Of a stretch of DNA of 64,000 nt, positions 55,438 through 64,000 are shown one piece after another (within the stretch, counting starts at the first letter, position 1; every line of letters starts with the position of its first letter). A model generated the notes under the pieces. The model ran no database searches and was not told the origin of the DNA. It saw only the letters and a program-made list of their open reading frames with translations. This stretch comes from DATIYF01 sp035517775 (GTDB lineage Bacteria; Acidobacteriota; Terriglobia; Terriglobales; Acidobacteriaceae), in the NCBI GenBank assembly GCA_035517775.1, contig DATIYF010000045.1:68465-132464 (forward strand). Direction: 5' to 3'. Both the position numbers and the translations under genes were made by a program.

Positions 55438-56111
55438 AGTGCGCTCAGGCCAAGCCGCTGCTTTCCCCTTACCTGGATGGCGCCGTCACCGGCATGCAGA
55501 TGCATGCGCTGGGAAGGCACCTGGAGGGCTGCACTGCCTGCAACCAGGAATATGCCATGCTGCGGCAAACCCAGCAGGCCCTTACTGGCCTGGGACGCAG
55601 GAAAGCCCCGCCCGATCTCGCGCTGCGGCTGCGGGTGGCAATTTCCCGCGAGGCCGCGCGCACCCGGCGGCCTTACATGGAGAGCGCATTGCTGCGCCTG
55701 CAGAATGTAGTGAATGCCTGCATGGTGCCGGCCATGGCCGGGCTGGCCGCGACCGTGGCGGTCTTTGCCCTGCTGATGGGCTTCATGGCTCCGCCTTTGC
55801 AGGCCGATGAGGCCGACGTGCCTCTACTGTTGAACACCGCCCCCCAGCTGCAGCAGTCGGCCTTTGATACCTCCATGGCCACCATGCACGGCGACTCGCT
55901 GGTGATTGAAGCCTACGTGGATGAGAATGGCCGGGTGCAGGACTATCGCATTCTCTCTGACAGCAGCGACCCCAAAAACCTGCCTCCGCAGGTGAAGAAT
56001 ATGCTGATGGACTTCATGACCTTCACCACCTTCCGCCCCGCCACCTACATGGGCCGGCCGACGCCGGGGCGGGCGGTCTTCTCCTTCTCCAAGGTGAGCG
56101 TAAGAGGGTAA
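55434..56111 (+). CDS. zinc-finger anti-sigma factor with TonB-C-like periplasmic end
   Basis: A protein of 225 residues. Residues 1-45 form the ZAS anti-sigma domain (CAQAKPLLSPYLDGAVTG, then HLEGCTACNQEY with H-x3-C-x2-C). One membrane helix lies at about 97-122 (MAGLAATVAVFALLMGFMA). The C-terminal part at about 150-225 (DENGRVQDYRILSD, then FRPATYMGRPTPGRAVFSFS) looks like a TonB C-terminal domain, unusual for an anti-sigma. It should hold the sigma factor at the membrane until a signal breaks the contact. Confidence 0.85.
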   Translation: MKCAQAKPLLSPYLDGAVTGMQMHALGRHLEGCTACNQEYAMLRQTQQALTGLGRRKAPPDLALRLRVAISREAARTRRPYMESALLRLQNVVNACMVPAMAGLAATVAVFALLMGFMAPPLQADEADVPLLLNTAPQLQQSAFDTSMATMHGDSLVIEAYVDENGRVQDYRILSDSSDPKNLPPQVKNMLMDFMTFTTFRPATYMGRPTPGRAVFSFSKVSVRG

Positions 56112-56122
56112 GCGCCGGAAAC

Positions 56123-56149
56123 GGCGGCTCCCCGCAGGCACAAGCCGCC
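56123..56149. other. weak hairpin between convergent anti-sigma and ppdK genes
   Basis: GGCGGCT (56123-56129) pairs with AGCCGCC (56143-56149) across a 13-base loop. No T run on either strand, so termination is uncertain. Confidence 0.35.
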
Positions 56150-56165
56150 ATGTAATTCTCGTCGG

Positions 56166-58901
56166 CTACTTCGTTCTTCCGCCTTCCACCTTCAGCTTCT
56201 CGGTGGCCGCCGCCTGCGCCGCCGCCAGCCGCGCCGTAAGCACGCGGAAGGGCGAGCAGGAAACATAATTCAGCCCGATCTGATGGCAGAATTCCACCGA
56301 CGACGGCTCCCCGCCATGCTCGCCGCAAATGCCGACCTTCAACTGCGGCCGCGTCTTGCGCCCGCGCTCGGTCGCCATCTTCACCAGTTGGCCCACGCCC
56401 TCGCGGTCCAGCACCGCAAACGGGTCCTGCTTCAAAATGCCTTCCGCCAGGTACGTCGGCAGCACTTTGTTCACGTCGTCGCGGGAGAAGCCGAACGTGG
56501 TCTGGGTCAGATCGTTGGTCCCGAAAGAAAAGAACTGGGCTTCCTTGGCGATCTCATCTGCCACCAGCGCCGCCCGCGGCAGCTCGATCATCGTGCCCAC
56601 CAGATAAGGCACGGTGCTCTCTTTTTCTTCGAAGACTTCCTTGGCTACCCGATGCACCACCGCCGCCTGGTTGGCCATTTCTTTTAGCGTGGCGGTCAGC
56701 GGAATCATGACCTCGGGATGCACCTTCACCCCTTCCTTCGCCACCGCCACCGCCGCCTCGAAAATCGCCCGCGCCTGCATCTCGGTAATTTCCGGATAGG
56801 TAATCCCCAGCCGGCATCCGCGATGCCCCAGCATGGGATTGAACTCGTGCAGCTCTTCCACCCGCTGCAACAGCTTCCGCAGCCCGCCCAGCTTGGGCGA
56901 CTTGGGTTTGGTGGCTTCCAGCACGGCGATTTCCACCATCAGGTCTTCGCGCCGCGGCAAAAACTCGTGCAGCGGCGGGTCCAGTGTGCGAATAGTCACC
57001 GGAAATCCATCCATCGCGCGGAAGACGCCAATGAAATCCGCCCGCTGCAGCGGCAGCAGCCTTTTCAGCGCCGCCCGGCGGTCTTTTTCCGTCTTCGCCA
57101 GAATCATGGCGCGCATGTGTGGCAGCTTCTTCTCGCCGAAGAACATGTGCTCCGTGCGGCACAGGCCAATGCCTTCTGCCCCGAACGCCCGCGCCTGAAT
57201 GGCGTCGCGCGGAATATCGGCGTTCGCCCGCACCCCCAGTTTGCGGAACGGCTCCGACCAGCTCATCAGGGTTTGCAGCTCGGGATCGTCCGGTGATGCA
57301 TCGAGAGTCTTGAGCCTTCCCTTGATCACGCGCCCGGTCGTGCCGTCGAGCGAAATCCAGTCGTCGTCTTTGAACACCTGGCCCTTCACCCGCATCTCGC
57401 GCTTTTTTTCATCCACCTGGATGTCGCCCGCGCCTGCCACGCAGCACTTTCCCATGCCGCGCGTGACTACCGCCGCGTGGCTGGTCATGCCGCCGCGCGA
57501 GGTCAGAATGCCCACCGCCACTTCCATGCCGTGAATGTCTTCCGGCGTAGTTTCGGCGCGCACCAGAATTACCGGGTTCTTCTTCGCCCCGTGCCCGGCC
57601 TTCTCGACCGCCTCATCGGCGGTGAATACGATCTGGCCCACGGCCGCGCCCGGCGAGGCCGGCAGGCCCGTGGCCAGCACTTCTACTTTGGCGCTCTTCT
57701 CATCGAGCCTGGGCACCAGATAGTCGTAAAGCTGATTGGGTTCGACCCGGAAGATTCCTTCTTCCTTGGTGATCAATCCTTCGTCCACCATCTGGATCGC
57801 CACCCTCACCGCCGCCCGTCCCGTGCGCTTGCCGTTGCGCGTCTGCAGCATGTAGAGCTTGCCATCCTGAATGGTGAACTCGAAGTCCTGCATGTCGCGG
57901 TAGTGCTTCTCCAGCCGGGTGGTGATCTCGCGCAACTGGTGGTACACATCGGGCATGACTTTTTGCAGTTCCAGAATCGGCACCGGAGTGCGAATGCCGG
58001 CCACCACATCTTCGCCCTGCGCGTTCATCAGAAACTCGCCGTAAAATTCCTTTACCCCCGTCGCCGGGTTGCGGGTAAAGCCTACCCCCGTGCCGCTGGT
58101 GTCGCCCAGGTTGCCGAACACCATGGCCTGCACGTTGACGGCTGTGCCCAGCATGTCGTCAATGTTGTTGATGCGGCGATAGTGCTTGGCCCGCTCATTC
58201 AGCCAGGAGCGGAACACCGCGTCGCGCGCCATCACCAGTTGCTCGTGCGGGTCCTGGGGAAAGTCCCGCTTCGCGTGCTTCTTCACGACTTTCTTGTACT
58301 CTTCAATCACTTCCTTCAATGCTTTGGCGTCGAGATCGGTGTCGAGCCTGGCCTTCTTCTGCTTCTTCTTGTGCTCGAAAACTTCGTCAAAAGCCGCTTT
58401 CGGAATTTCCAGCACCACGTTGCCGAACATCTGGATGAGCCGGCGATAGGAATCGGCGGCAAAGCGCGGATTGTTCGAGCGCCGCGCCAAAGCCCCTACG
58501 CTCTCGTCGTTCAAACCCAGGTTGAGAATCGTATCCATCATGCCCGGCATGGAGAATTTCGCGCCCGAGCGTACGCTCACCAGCAGTGGATTCTCGCCCT
58601 TGCCCAGCTTCTGCCCCTGCAGTTGCTCCAGCCGCGCCAGCGCCGACTCCATCTGCTGGTCCACCTCGGCCGAAACCCCGCCCTTCTTCATGTACTCGCG
58701 GCAGGCCTCGGTCTGAATGGTGAACCCCGGAGGCACCGGCAGCCCTGCATTAGTCATCTCGGCCAGCCCGGCGCCTTTGCCGCCCAGCTCATCTTTCATC
58801 TTGCCGTTGCCGTCGGCCTTGCCTCCGCCAAAAAAGTAAACGTACTTGGTTGCGCTCTGATTGCTTTCCACTTCAGTTTCCGGAAACGTGGTAGTTGCCA
58901 T
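56166..58901 (-). CDS. ppdK: pyruvate, phosphate dikinase
   Basis: A protein of 911 residues with the three PPDK domains: N-terminal ATP-grasp part (KDELGGKGAGLAEMTNAGLPVPPGF in part, near 33-57; NLGDTSGTGVGFTRNPATG in part near 268), the phosphohistidine domain with the catalytic His in GGMTSHAAVVTRGMG near 454, and the PEP/pyruvate barrel (FGTNDLTQTTFGFSRDD in part near 775; CGEHGG near 836). It interconverts pyruvate, ATP and phosphate with PEP, AMP and PPi. The ATG at 58901 has AAGGAAAAG upstream; the frame's longer opening is repeat sequence. Confidence 0.96.
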   Translation of the reverse strand: MATTTFPETEVESNQSATKYVYFFGGGKADGNGKMKDELGGKGAGLAEMTNAGLPVPPGFTIQTEACREYMKKGGVSAEVDQQMESALARLEQLQGQKLGKGENPLLVSVRSGAKFSMPGMMDTILNLGLNDESVGALARRSNNPRFAADSYRRLIQMFGNVVLEIPKAAFDEVFEHKKKQKKARLDTDLDAKALKEVIEEYKKVVKKHAKRDFPQDPHEQLVMARDAVFRSWLNERAKHYRRINNIDDMLGTAVNVQAMVFGNLGDTSGTGVGFTRNPATGVKEFYGEFLMNAQGEDVVAGIRTPVPILELQKVMPDVYHQLREITTRLEKHYRDMQDFEFTIQDGKLYMLQTRNGKRTGRAAVRVAIQMVDEGLITKEEGIFRVEPNQLYDYLVPRLDEKSAKVEVLATGLPASPGAAVGQIVFTADEAVEKAGHGAKKNPVILVRAETTPEDIHGMEVAVGILTSRGGMTSHAAVVTRGMGKCCVAGAGDIQVDEKKREMRVKGQVFKDDDWISLDGTTGRVIKGRLKTLDASPDDPELQTLMSWSEPFRKLGVRANADIPRDAIQARAFGAEGIGLCRTEHMFFGEKKLPHMRAMILAKTEKDRRAALKRLLPLQRADFIGVFRAMDGFPVTIRTLDPPLHEFLPRREDLMVEIAVLEATKPKSPKLGGLRKLLQRVEELHEFNPMLGHRGCRLGITYPEITEMQARAIFEAAVAVAKEGVKVHPEVMIPLTATLKEMANQAAVVHRVAKEVFEEKESTVPYLVGTMIELPRAALVADEIAKEAQFFSFGTNDLTQTTFGFSRDDVNKVLPTYLAEGILKQDPFAVLDREGVGQLVKMATERGRKTRPQLKVGICGEHGGEPSSVEFCHQIGLNYVSCSPFRVLTARLAAAQAAATEKLKVEGGRTK

Positions 58902-58949
58902 GGCTTTTCCTTTTTCTAAGAATCTTGTTTGTTGTGATTGCGTGTAGTC

Positions 58950-58990
58950 CTTTGTGTCCTCTGCGTCCCTTGCGCCCTCTGCGGTTAAGC
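58950..58990. repeat. CTCTGCGTCCCTTGCGCCCTCTGCGG repeat half
   Basis: A one-sided copy (CCTTTGTGTCCTCTGCG, CCCTTGCGCCCTCTGCGG, TTAAGC) of the CTTTGCGG-type units, just upstream of ppdK. Confidence 0.6.
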
Positions 58991-59044
58991 TTTCGCGGTT
59001 GGCGTTTGGCACTTAGCCGCGCCCGCCCAATGCCGCGGGCGTCT

Positions 59045-61183
59045 TTACGAAGCCGTCACAATCTCTGAGAAATCGGCAATAGTTGAAAATTCCTTGAGCA
59101 GCCTCTGCAGCAGCGCCAGACGGTTGGCGCGCACCCGTTCGTCATCCACCATCACCATCACACGATCGAAGAAGGTGTCTACCGCCGGCCGCAGCCTGGA
59201 AATCTCGATCAGCGCGCCCGCGTAGTTTCTCTCTGCCCGCAACCGCTCCACCCGCTTCGCCGTTTCGGGCATAAGTCCCGCCAGTTCTTTCTCCGCGGGT
59301 TCACTCAGCAGACTGGTATCGAGCGCCGCTGAAGCTGCTTTCCCGGCCTCGCTGGCCTGCCGCAGAATGTTCTTCATCCGCTTGAACGCCACCGAGACCG
59401 ATTCGAAGTCCGCCGAGGGCCGCACCTCGGTCACCGCTTCCGCCCGCGCCACCGCATCCACCACATCATCGCAACCCGCGGCCAGCACCGCATTCACCAC
59501 GTCATATTTGAAGCCCATTACGTCCCGCAGATAGAACTCCAGGCGCTCGCGGAAAAATTCCCGTAGCCAGGCGGCGTAGTCCGCCTCCGGCCTGAACTTC
59601 CGCTCCGCCGCTGAGCCCCTATAAGCCTCGCGCGCGTCGGCAAACAACTGCTTCAAGCTCAACGGCAGCTTGTGGACCGCAAGCGTCCGCACTATCCCAT
59701 TCGCCTGCCGCCGCAGCGCAAATGGGTCTTTCGACCCCGTGGGCTGCAAGCCCAGCGCGAACATGCCGGCAATCGTATCCGCCTTGTCCGCAATCGCAAG
59801 CACCGCCCCTTCCACCGAACGCGGCGGCGCATCCTCCAGGGATTCCGGCCGGTAATGATCGTACACAGCTTCGGCAATCGCCTGCCGCGTGGAATCGGGC
59901 AGGTCGCGGTCGAGCTCCTGCACCCGCGCGTACAGCCCGCCCACGATGCCCTGCAGCTCGGTAAATTCCTTCACCAGTTCAGTCGTGAGGTCGGTCTTGG
60001 CCAGCAGCCCCGCCTTGTGAACCACTCCCGGACGAACCTCGCGCCCCGCCAGCTTGATCGCCGCCGAAAGCCAGCTGGCCAGCCGCTGCACCCGCAGCGT
60101 CTTCTCGTAATAGCTGCCCAGGTCCTTCTGGAAGGTGACGTTTTTCAGCCACAGCGCGCGCTCGCGCAGCGGATGCTTCTGGTCCGTCTCCCAGAAAAAC
60201 CGCGCGTCGTTGAAGCGCGCCCGCAGCACGCGCTCGTGCCCATGCCGGATAACTCCCTGCGCATCGCCGTCGGTGTTAAGCACGGCCAGAAAATGCGGCA
60301 GCAGCTTCCCTTGCCCATCTTCCACCGCAAAATATTTCTGGTGATCGCGCATCACCGTGACCAGCACTTCTTCCGGCAACGCCAGAAACTGCGGATCGAA
60401 GCTGCCCAGAATCACCCCAGGCCACTCCGTCAGGTTGACCACAGTCTCGAGCAGCGCTTTGTCTTCGCGCCAGCGCGCGCCCGGAATGGCGCGCGTGGCG
60501 GCATCTAAATCTTTACGGATTTTCTGCCGGCGCTCTTCCCCGCCCAGGACCCTGGCCTCGCGCAACACGCTGAGATAGCCGCCGGCCGAGGGCACGCGAA
60601 CGCTCCCGCCGCCCAGCAGCCGATGCCCGCGCGACGTATCGCCGGCGCGAATTCCATCGAACACCATCGCCACCACTTCGCCATCCAGCATGGCCACCAG
60701 CCAGCGCGCCGGACGCACAAAGCGCTCGCCCGGCTTGCGCCAGTACATGCTCTTCGGCCAATACAGCCCGCTGATTTCCTTGGGCAGCATCTCACCCAGA
60801 ATCTGCCCCGCGGCCGCGCCTTTTCGGGTCACCTTCGCCGCCAGGTATTCACCCTTGGCCGTAGTGACACGTTGCAGGCCTGAAATCTCCACCCCCGCCT
60901 TCCTGGCGAAGGCATGCGCCGCCGGCGTCGGCTCTCCATTCTTGAAAGCAATGTGCAGCGAGGGTCCGGTGAGCTGCTCAGTCACATCGGCCTGCGCCGC
61001 CGGAATGGCTGCAGCCAGAACTGCCAGCCGCCGCGGGCTCTGCAGCCGGCTGACCGCGCCCGCAGGCTGCAACCGCTCCCGCTCCAGCAGCTTGTGCACG
61101 CGCTCCTGCAACTCCTGCGCCGCGGCCTCAATCATCCGCGCCGGAATCTCTTCGCACCCGATCTCCAGCAGAAAATCTGGCAT
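59045..61183 (-). CDS. glyS: glycyl-tRNA synthetase beta subunit
   Basis: A protein of 712 residues: MPDFLLEIGCEEIPARMIEAA at the N-terminus in part, WPKSMYWRKPGERFVRPARW (in part) near 142, NLTEWPGVILGSFDP near 249, and GLLAKTDLTTELVKEFTELQG in part near 394, all GlyS landmarks, with the C-terminal HD-like and anticodon-binding portions. It works as an alpha2beta2 enzyme with GlyQ, encoded 136 bases upstream. Confidence 0.96.
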   Translation of the reverse strand: MPDFLLEIGCEEIPARMIEAAAQELQERVHKLLERERLQPAGAVSRLQSPRRLAVLAAAIPAAQADVTEQLTGPSLHIAFKNGEPTPAAHAFARKAGVEISGLQRVTTAKGEYLAAKVTRKGAAAGQILGEMLPKEISGLYWPKSMYWRKPGERFVRPARWLVAMLDGEVVAMVFDGIRAGDTSRGHRLLGGGSVRVPSAGGYLSVLREARVLGGEERRQKIRKDLDAATRAIPGARWREDKALLETVVNLTEWPGVILGSFDPQFLALPEEVLVTVMRDHQKYFAVEDGQGKLLPHFLAVLNTDGDAQGVIRHGHERVLRARFNDARFFWETDQKHPLRERALWLKNVTFQKDLGSYYEKTLRVQRLASWLSAAIKLAGREVRPGVVHKAGLLAKTDLTTELVKEFTELQGIVGGLYARVQELDRDLPDSTRQAIAEAVYDHYRPESLEDAPPRSVEGAVLAIADKADTIAGMFALGLQPTGSKDPFALRRQANGIVRTLAVHKLPLSLKQLFADAREAYRGSAAERKFRPEADYAAWLREFFRERLEFYLRDVMGFKYDVVNAVLAAGCDDVVDAVARAEAVTEVRPSADFESVSVAFKRMKNILRQASEAGKAASAALDTSLLSEPAEKELAGLMPETAKRVERLRAERNYAGALIEISRLRPAVDTFFDRVMVMVDDERVRANRLALLQRLLKEFSTIADFSEIVTAS

Positions 61184-61208
61184 CTTCTTTTTTATTCCAG
61201 CTTTACTC

Positions 61209-61268
61209 TGTCATCCCGAGCGCAGCGGCTACTCCGCGAAGCGGAGCAGCGGCGAAGTCGAATGATCC
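61209..61268 (+). repeat. TGTCATCCCGAGCGCAGCGG...GAAGTCGAATGATCC dispersed repeat
   Basis: A second approximately 60-base copy of the element at 45161-45220, with inner hairpin CTCCGC/GCGGAG, in the glyQ-glyS gap. Confidence 0.78.
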
Positions 61269-61319
61269 CTATCATCTATCCCGCTTCCTCCGCCACATCC
61301 GGGAATTTTCCCGCTCCGT

Positions 61320-62405
<1,086 letters not shown>

Positions 62406-62645
62406 CCGGACGAGCCTTCACCAACTCGCACTTAACAGACAGCGTGGGAGCCCCAGCGGATAAACCATGATTGTAATGGAAGCAGATGGCAGCCGCCAGT
62501 TAGGGGTTGAGCAACCCGCGGCTTATCTCAATGGGGTGAAGGCAGTCCGCTGACCCGGGGCCTGATTCGCCCAGCGGCGCAGTGCAGGCGTGGCCGTTCC
62601 GCATAGCGGCAGGCTACAACGAATTGATCTGGCCGGTGGGTGCTT

Positions 62646-62993
62646 CTACGAACCCTGGTGTGCCCCGCGCGCCAGCCCGCTCACCGCTTCCTCGGAAGCG
62701 CGCGCGTTCGGCCGCCGCGGCGGCAGCTCTTCCACCTCCACCGGCGGACGCCGCTCGACCGTGCCCAGCACCGGGGCATCATCCATTCCTGGGAAAGAAA
62801 CGAAATGTTGCCCGGCGCAAAGCTCATCCACTAATTTCTGTTGCCGGCGGCTTAGAACCTGTAGAGGCAGTATTTCAAAGTGCCGAAAAACCCAGAGCAG
62901 ATACACTCGCTGTGCGAACGTAGGCTGTATGTAGCGCGGTCCCAGCGGAGTCAGAACCCGCAACACCCCCCCAGACAATTTCTCTATCAGCAT
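62646..62993 (-). CDS. small conserved-looking protein of unknown function
   Basis: A protein of 115 residues without signal peptide. It has a Leu/Phe/Arg-rich first half (LRVLTPLGPRYIQPTFAQRV, then YLLWVFRHFEILPLQVLSRRQQKLVDELC in part) and a Pro/Glu end (VEVEELPPRRP). No family is recognised with certainty. A promoter with TTTACA and CATAAT is found about 70 bases upstream on the same strand, and its composition is consistent with a real gene. PilZ genes often neighbour similar small proteins, and one lies just upstream. Confidence 0.6.
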   Translation of the reverse strand: MLIEKLSGGVLRVLTPLGPRYIQPTFAQRVYLLWVFRHFEILPLQVLSRRQQKLVDELCAGQHFVSFPGMDDAPVLGTVERRPPVEVEELPPRRPNARASEEAVSGLARGAHQGS

Positions 62994-63059
62994 GTTTCAG
63001 GCATCCAAAAATCGCAAAGTGTTGCTACTTCCCCGAACCAGAGCAATTCAGGGGCCAGC

Positions 63060-63089
63060 ATTATGCCCCATTTCTGATGCATATGTAAA
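63060..63089 (-). promoter_or_regulatory. promoter of the 115-residue protein gene
   Basis: On the - strand: TTTACA (63089-63084), 18-base spacer, CATAAT (63065-63060). Each hexamer matches consensus at five of six positions. The region 62994-63204 is markedly AT-richer than its surroundings and also has TTGCAC/GTGCAA inverted units near 63156-63185. Confidence 0.65.
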
Positions 63090-63204
63090 AGAAAATTTCA
63101 AGTATTCCTATGGGTTACAGGCAACCGGGTAGAACAGAGGCCATTCCCAAAATTGCACCCTTTTGCACAAAAAATAGTGCAACGTTCCAAACCGGGCGAA
63201 ATTC

Positions 63205-63537
63205 TCATCCTGCCGCCTCCGGCATCACCTGCATATTCGTGATGCTCGCCGCCACCCCCACCCCCGCGCGCCCAGCTTCTTTCTCCACCCGCACCACCGT
63301 CGCCTGGCAGCAAACCCATTGCCGCTCGCCGCCTGCCAGCTCCGCCGGCAGCATCAGCACCATCTCCAGCTCGCTGCCCTGCTCCAGCCGCGAGTCCGAA
63401 TAAAGAAAAATGCCGTTGCTGCTGATGTCGCGGGTATAGCCCGTGGCCCCAGCGCCGCCCTCGGCCGGTTCGATGGTGACCGCAACCCTCGCGGCAACCC
63501 TTTTCCGCGATCGGCGTTCATTCTGTGGGGGATTCAT
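63205..63537 (-). CDS. PilZ-domain protein
   Basis: A protein of 110 residues that is a single PilZ domain: ERRSRKRVAARVAV near 7-20 (RxxxR), TRDISSNGIFLYSD near 34-47 (D/NxSxxG). Both c-di-GMP-binding motifs are present. It likely acts as a c-di-GMP receptor by partner binding. It is followed by the 115-residue protein gene on the same strand. Confidence 0.9.
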   Translation of the reverse strand: MNPPQNERRSRKRVAARVAVTIEPAEGGAGATGYTRDISSNGIFLYSDSRLEQGSELEMVLMLPAELAGGERQWVCCQATVVRVEKEAGRAGVGVAASITNMQVMPEAAG

Positions 63538-63775
63538 AGAGAGGCAAACGTATCACAACGGAAGAAAGGCTGCGCCACGAAGGTTCCATCCCTCTCGGGG
63601 GATCCTCGGTGCGCCTGCTTTTGCCGCCCCCTTTGGCACAGTTTTCCCAGTTCCAGGTATCGGCCTTCGAGGGCTCTTTCCCAAAAAAGCCTGCAGCTGC
63701 GCCCGCCTCTTGAGCCGAAAACCAGCAGCCAGCTGCCGCCCGCTGAAAGCTGACCGCCGCTAGCGGAAATCTTAG

Positions 63776-64000
63776 CTAGAAGCTGATCTTCGCCGCGAAC
63801 TGCACTCCTCTCGGCCCGCCGCTGCCCAGGAACGGATTGCCAATGCCCACGTCTCCCGTCGCGGTGATGGCATAGAACCCGCTGTGCCGGCCGGTCGCCA
63901 GGTCCGGCGTTCCGATGTCGGCGATGTAGTTCGGCATAGAAGGATTGGAAAAGTTGGGATGGTTGAAGAGGTTGAAGAACTCGGCCCGCAGATTCAGCGT
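63776..64000 (-). CDS. TonB-dependent receptor, C-terminal end (partial)
   Basis: The final 74 residues of a gene that continues beyond the right edge. It reads LRAEFFNLFNHPNF at the start of the visible part and ends GNPFLGSGG, PRGVQFAAKISF, the closing beta-strands with terminal Phe of a large outer-membrane barrel of the carboxypeptidase-regulatory/TonB-dependent type, a hallmark expansion of acidobacteria. It would import or sense carbohydrate-like ligands with TonB energy. Confidence 0.88.
   Translation of the reverse strand, partial: TLNLRAEFFNLFNHPNFSNPSMPNYIADIGTPDLATGRHSGFYAITATGDVGIGNPFLGSGGPRGVQFAAKISF

Noticed and set aside
57477..58919. 480-codon + strand frame opposite ppdK
   Set aside because: Antisense to a fully recognisable dikinase; His/Arg/Leu-rich translation is typical of complementary-strand reading.

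Overview
The window is a high-GC bacterial chromosome segment that most resembles an acidobacterium (Terriglobia-like). This is an inference from the partial TonB-dependent receptor of the large carboxypeptidase-regulatory type at the right edge (C-terminus reading LRAEFFNLFNHPNF ... GPRGVQF), the tandem signal peptidase I genes, the MarR-GNAT fusion, and intergenic repeats of the CCGCAAAG, AGCTATCAGC and TCATCCCGAGCGCAGCG kinds. No rRNA, tRNA, CRISPR array, transposase or prophage was seen.

Region 1 (1-8957, + strand) is part of an exopolysaccharide locus: FemAB/GNAT-like transferase, flippase, NodB-type deacetylase with a long N-terminal part, DegT/DnrJ aminotransferase, phytanoyl-CoA dioxygenase-like oxygenase, Wza-type SLBB export protein, a second NodB deacetylase and an FkbM methyltransferase. 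No glycosyltransferase is present here, so the locus probably continues to the left. A convergent gene for a secreted protein with a duplicated beta-rich domain (8973-10115) closes it.

Region 2 (10404-22355, + strand) is the most unusual part: ten tightly packed genes ending in a strong intrinsic terminator. They encode an SDR reductase, alpha/beta hydrolase, GH3-family acyl-adenylating enzyme, enolase-superfamily enzyme with a complete MLE-type catalytic set, stand-alone acyl carrier protein, CapA-like phosphoesterase, AMP-forming acyl ligase, UbiD-type decarboxylase, fumarate-reductase-like flavoprotein and ExeA-type AAA ATPase. It looks like an uncharacterised pathway that builds and transfers an acyl or aminoacyl group, possibly onto the polysaccharide of region 1.

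Region 3 (22551-31031) is a mixed set of small units: TonB, MarR-GNAT with a perfect operator palindrome and an apparently leaderless start, APC permease, HspR/MerR-like regulator with a duplicated 5' end, an orphan BrnA-like antitoxin, HDAC-type deacetylase, CPBP protease, EthD protein and a flavin reductase.

Region 4 (31451-43096) has ffh (+) and an opposing housekeeping run (-): tmk, holB, two TPR/secreted proteins, rnc, lepB, lepB, asmA and a small secreted protein. Region 5 (43203-56111) holds an M61 peptidase, PIG-L deacetylase, Fpg/Nei glycosylase, Hsp15-like protein, metallophosphoesterase, rnhB, a double-PilZ protein, the rpsP-khpA-rimM-trmD-rplS operon, and an ECF sigma / anti-sigma pair whose anti-sigma ends in a TonB-C-like segment. 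Region 6 (56166-64000, - strand) holds ppdK, glyS, glyQ (with an in-frame insertion), a small conserved protein, a PilZ protein and the end of the TonB-dependent receptor.
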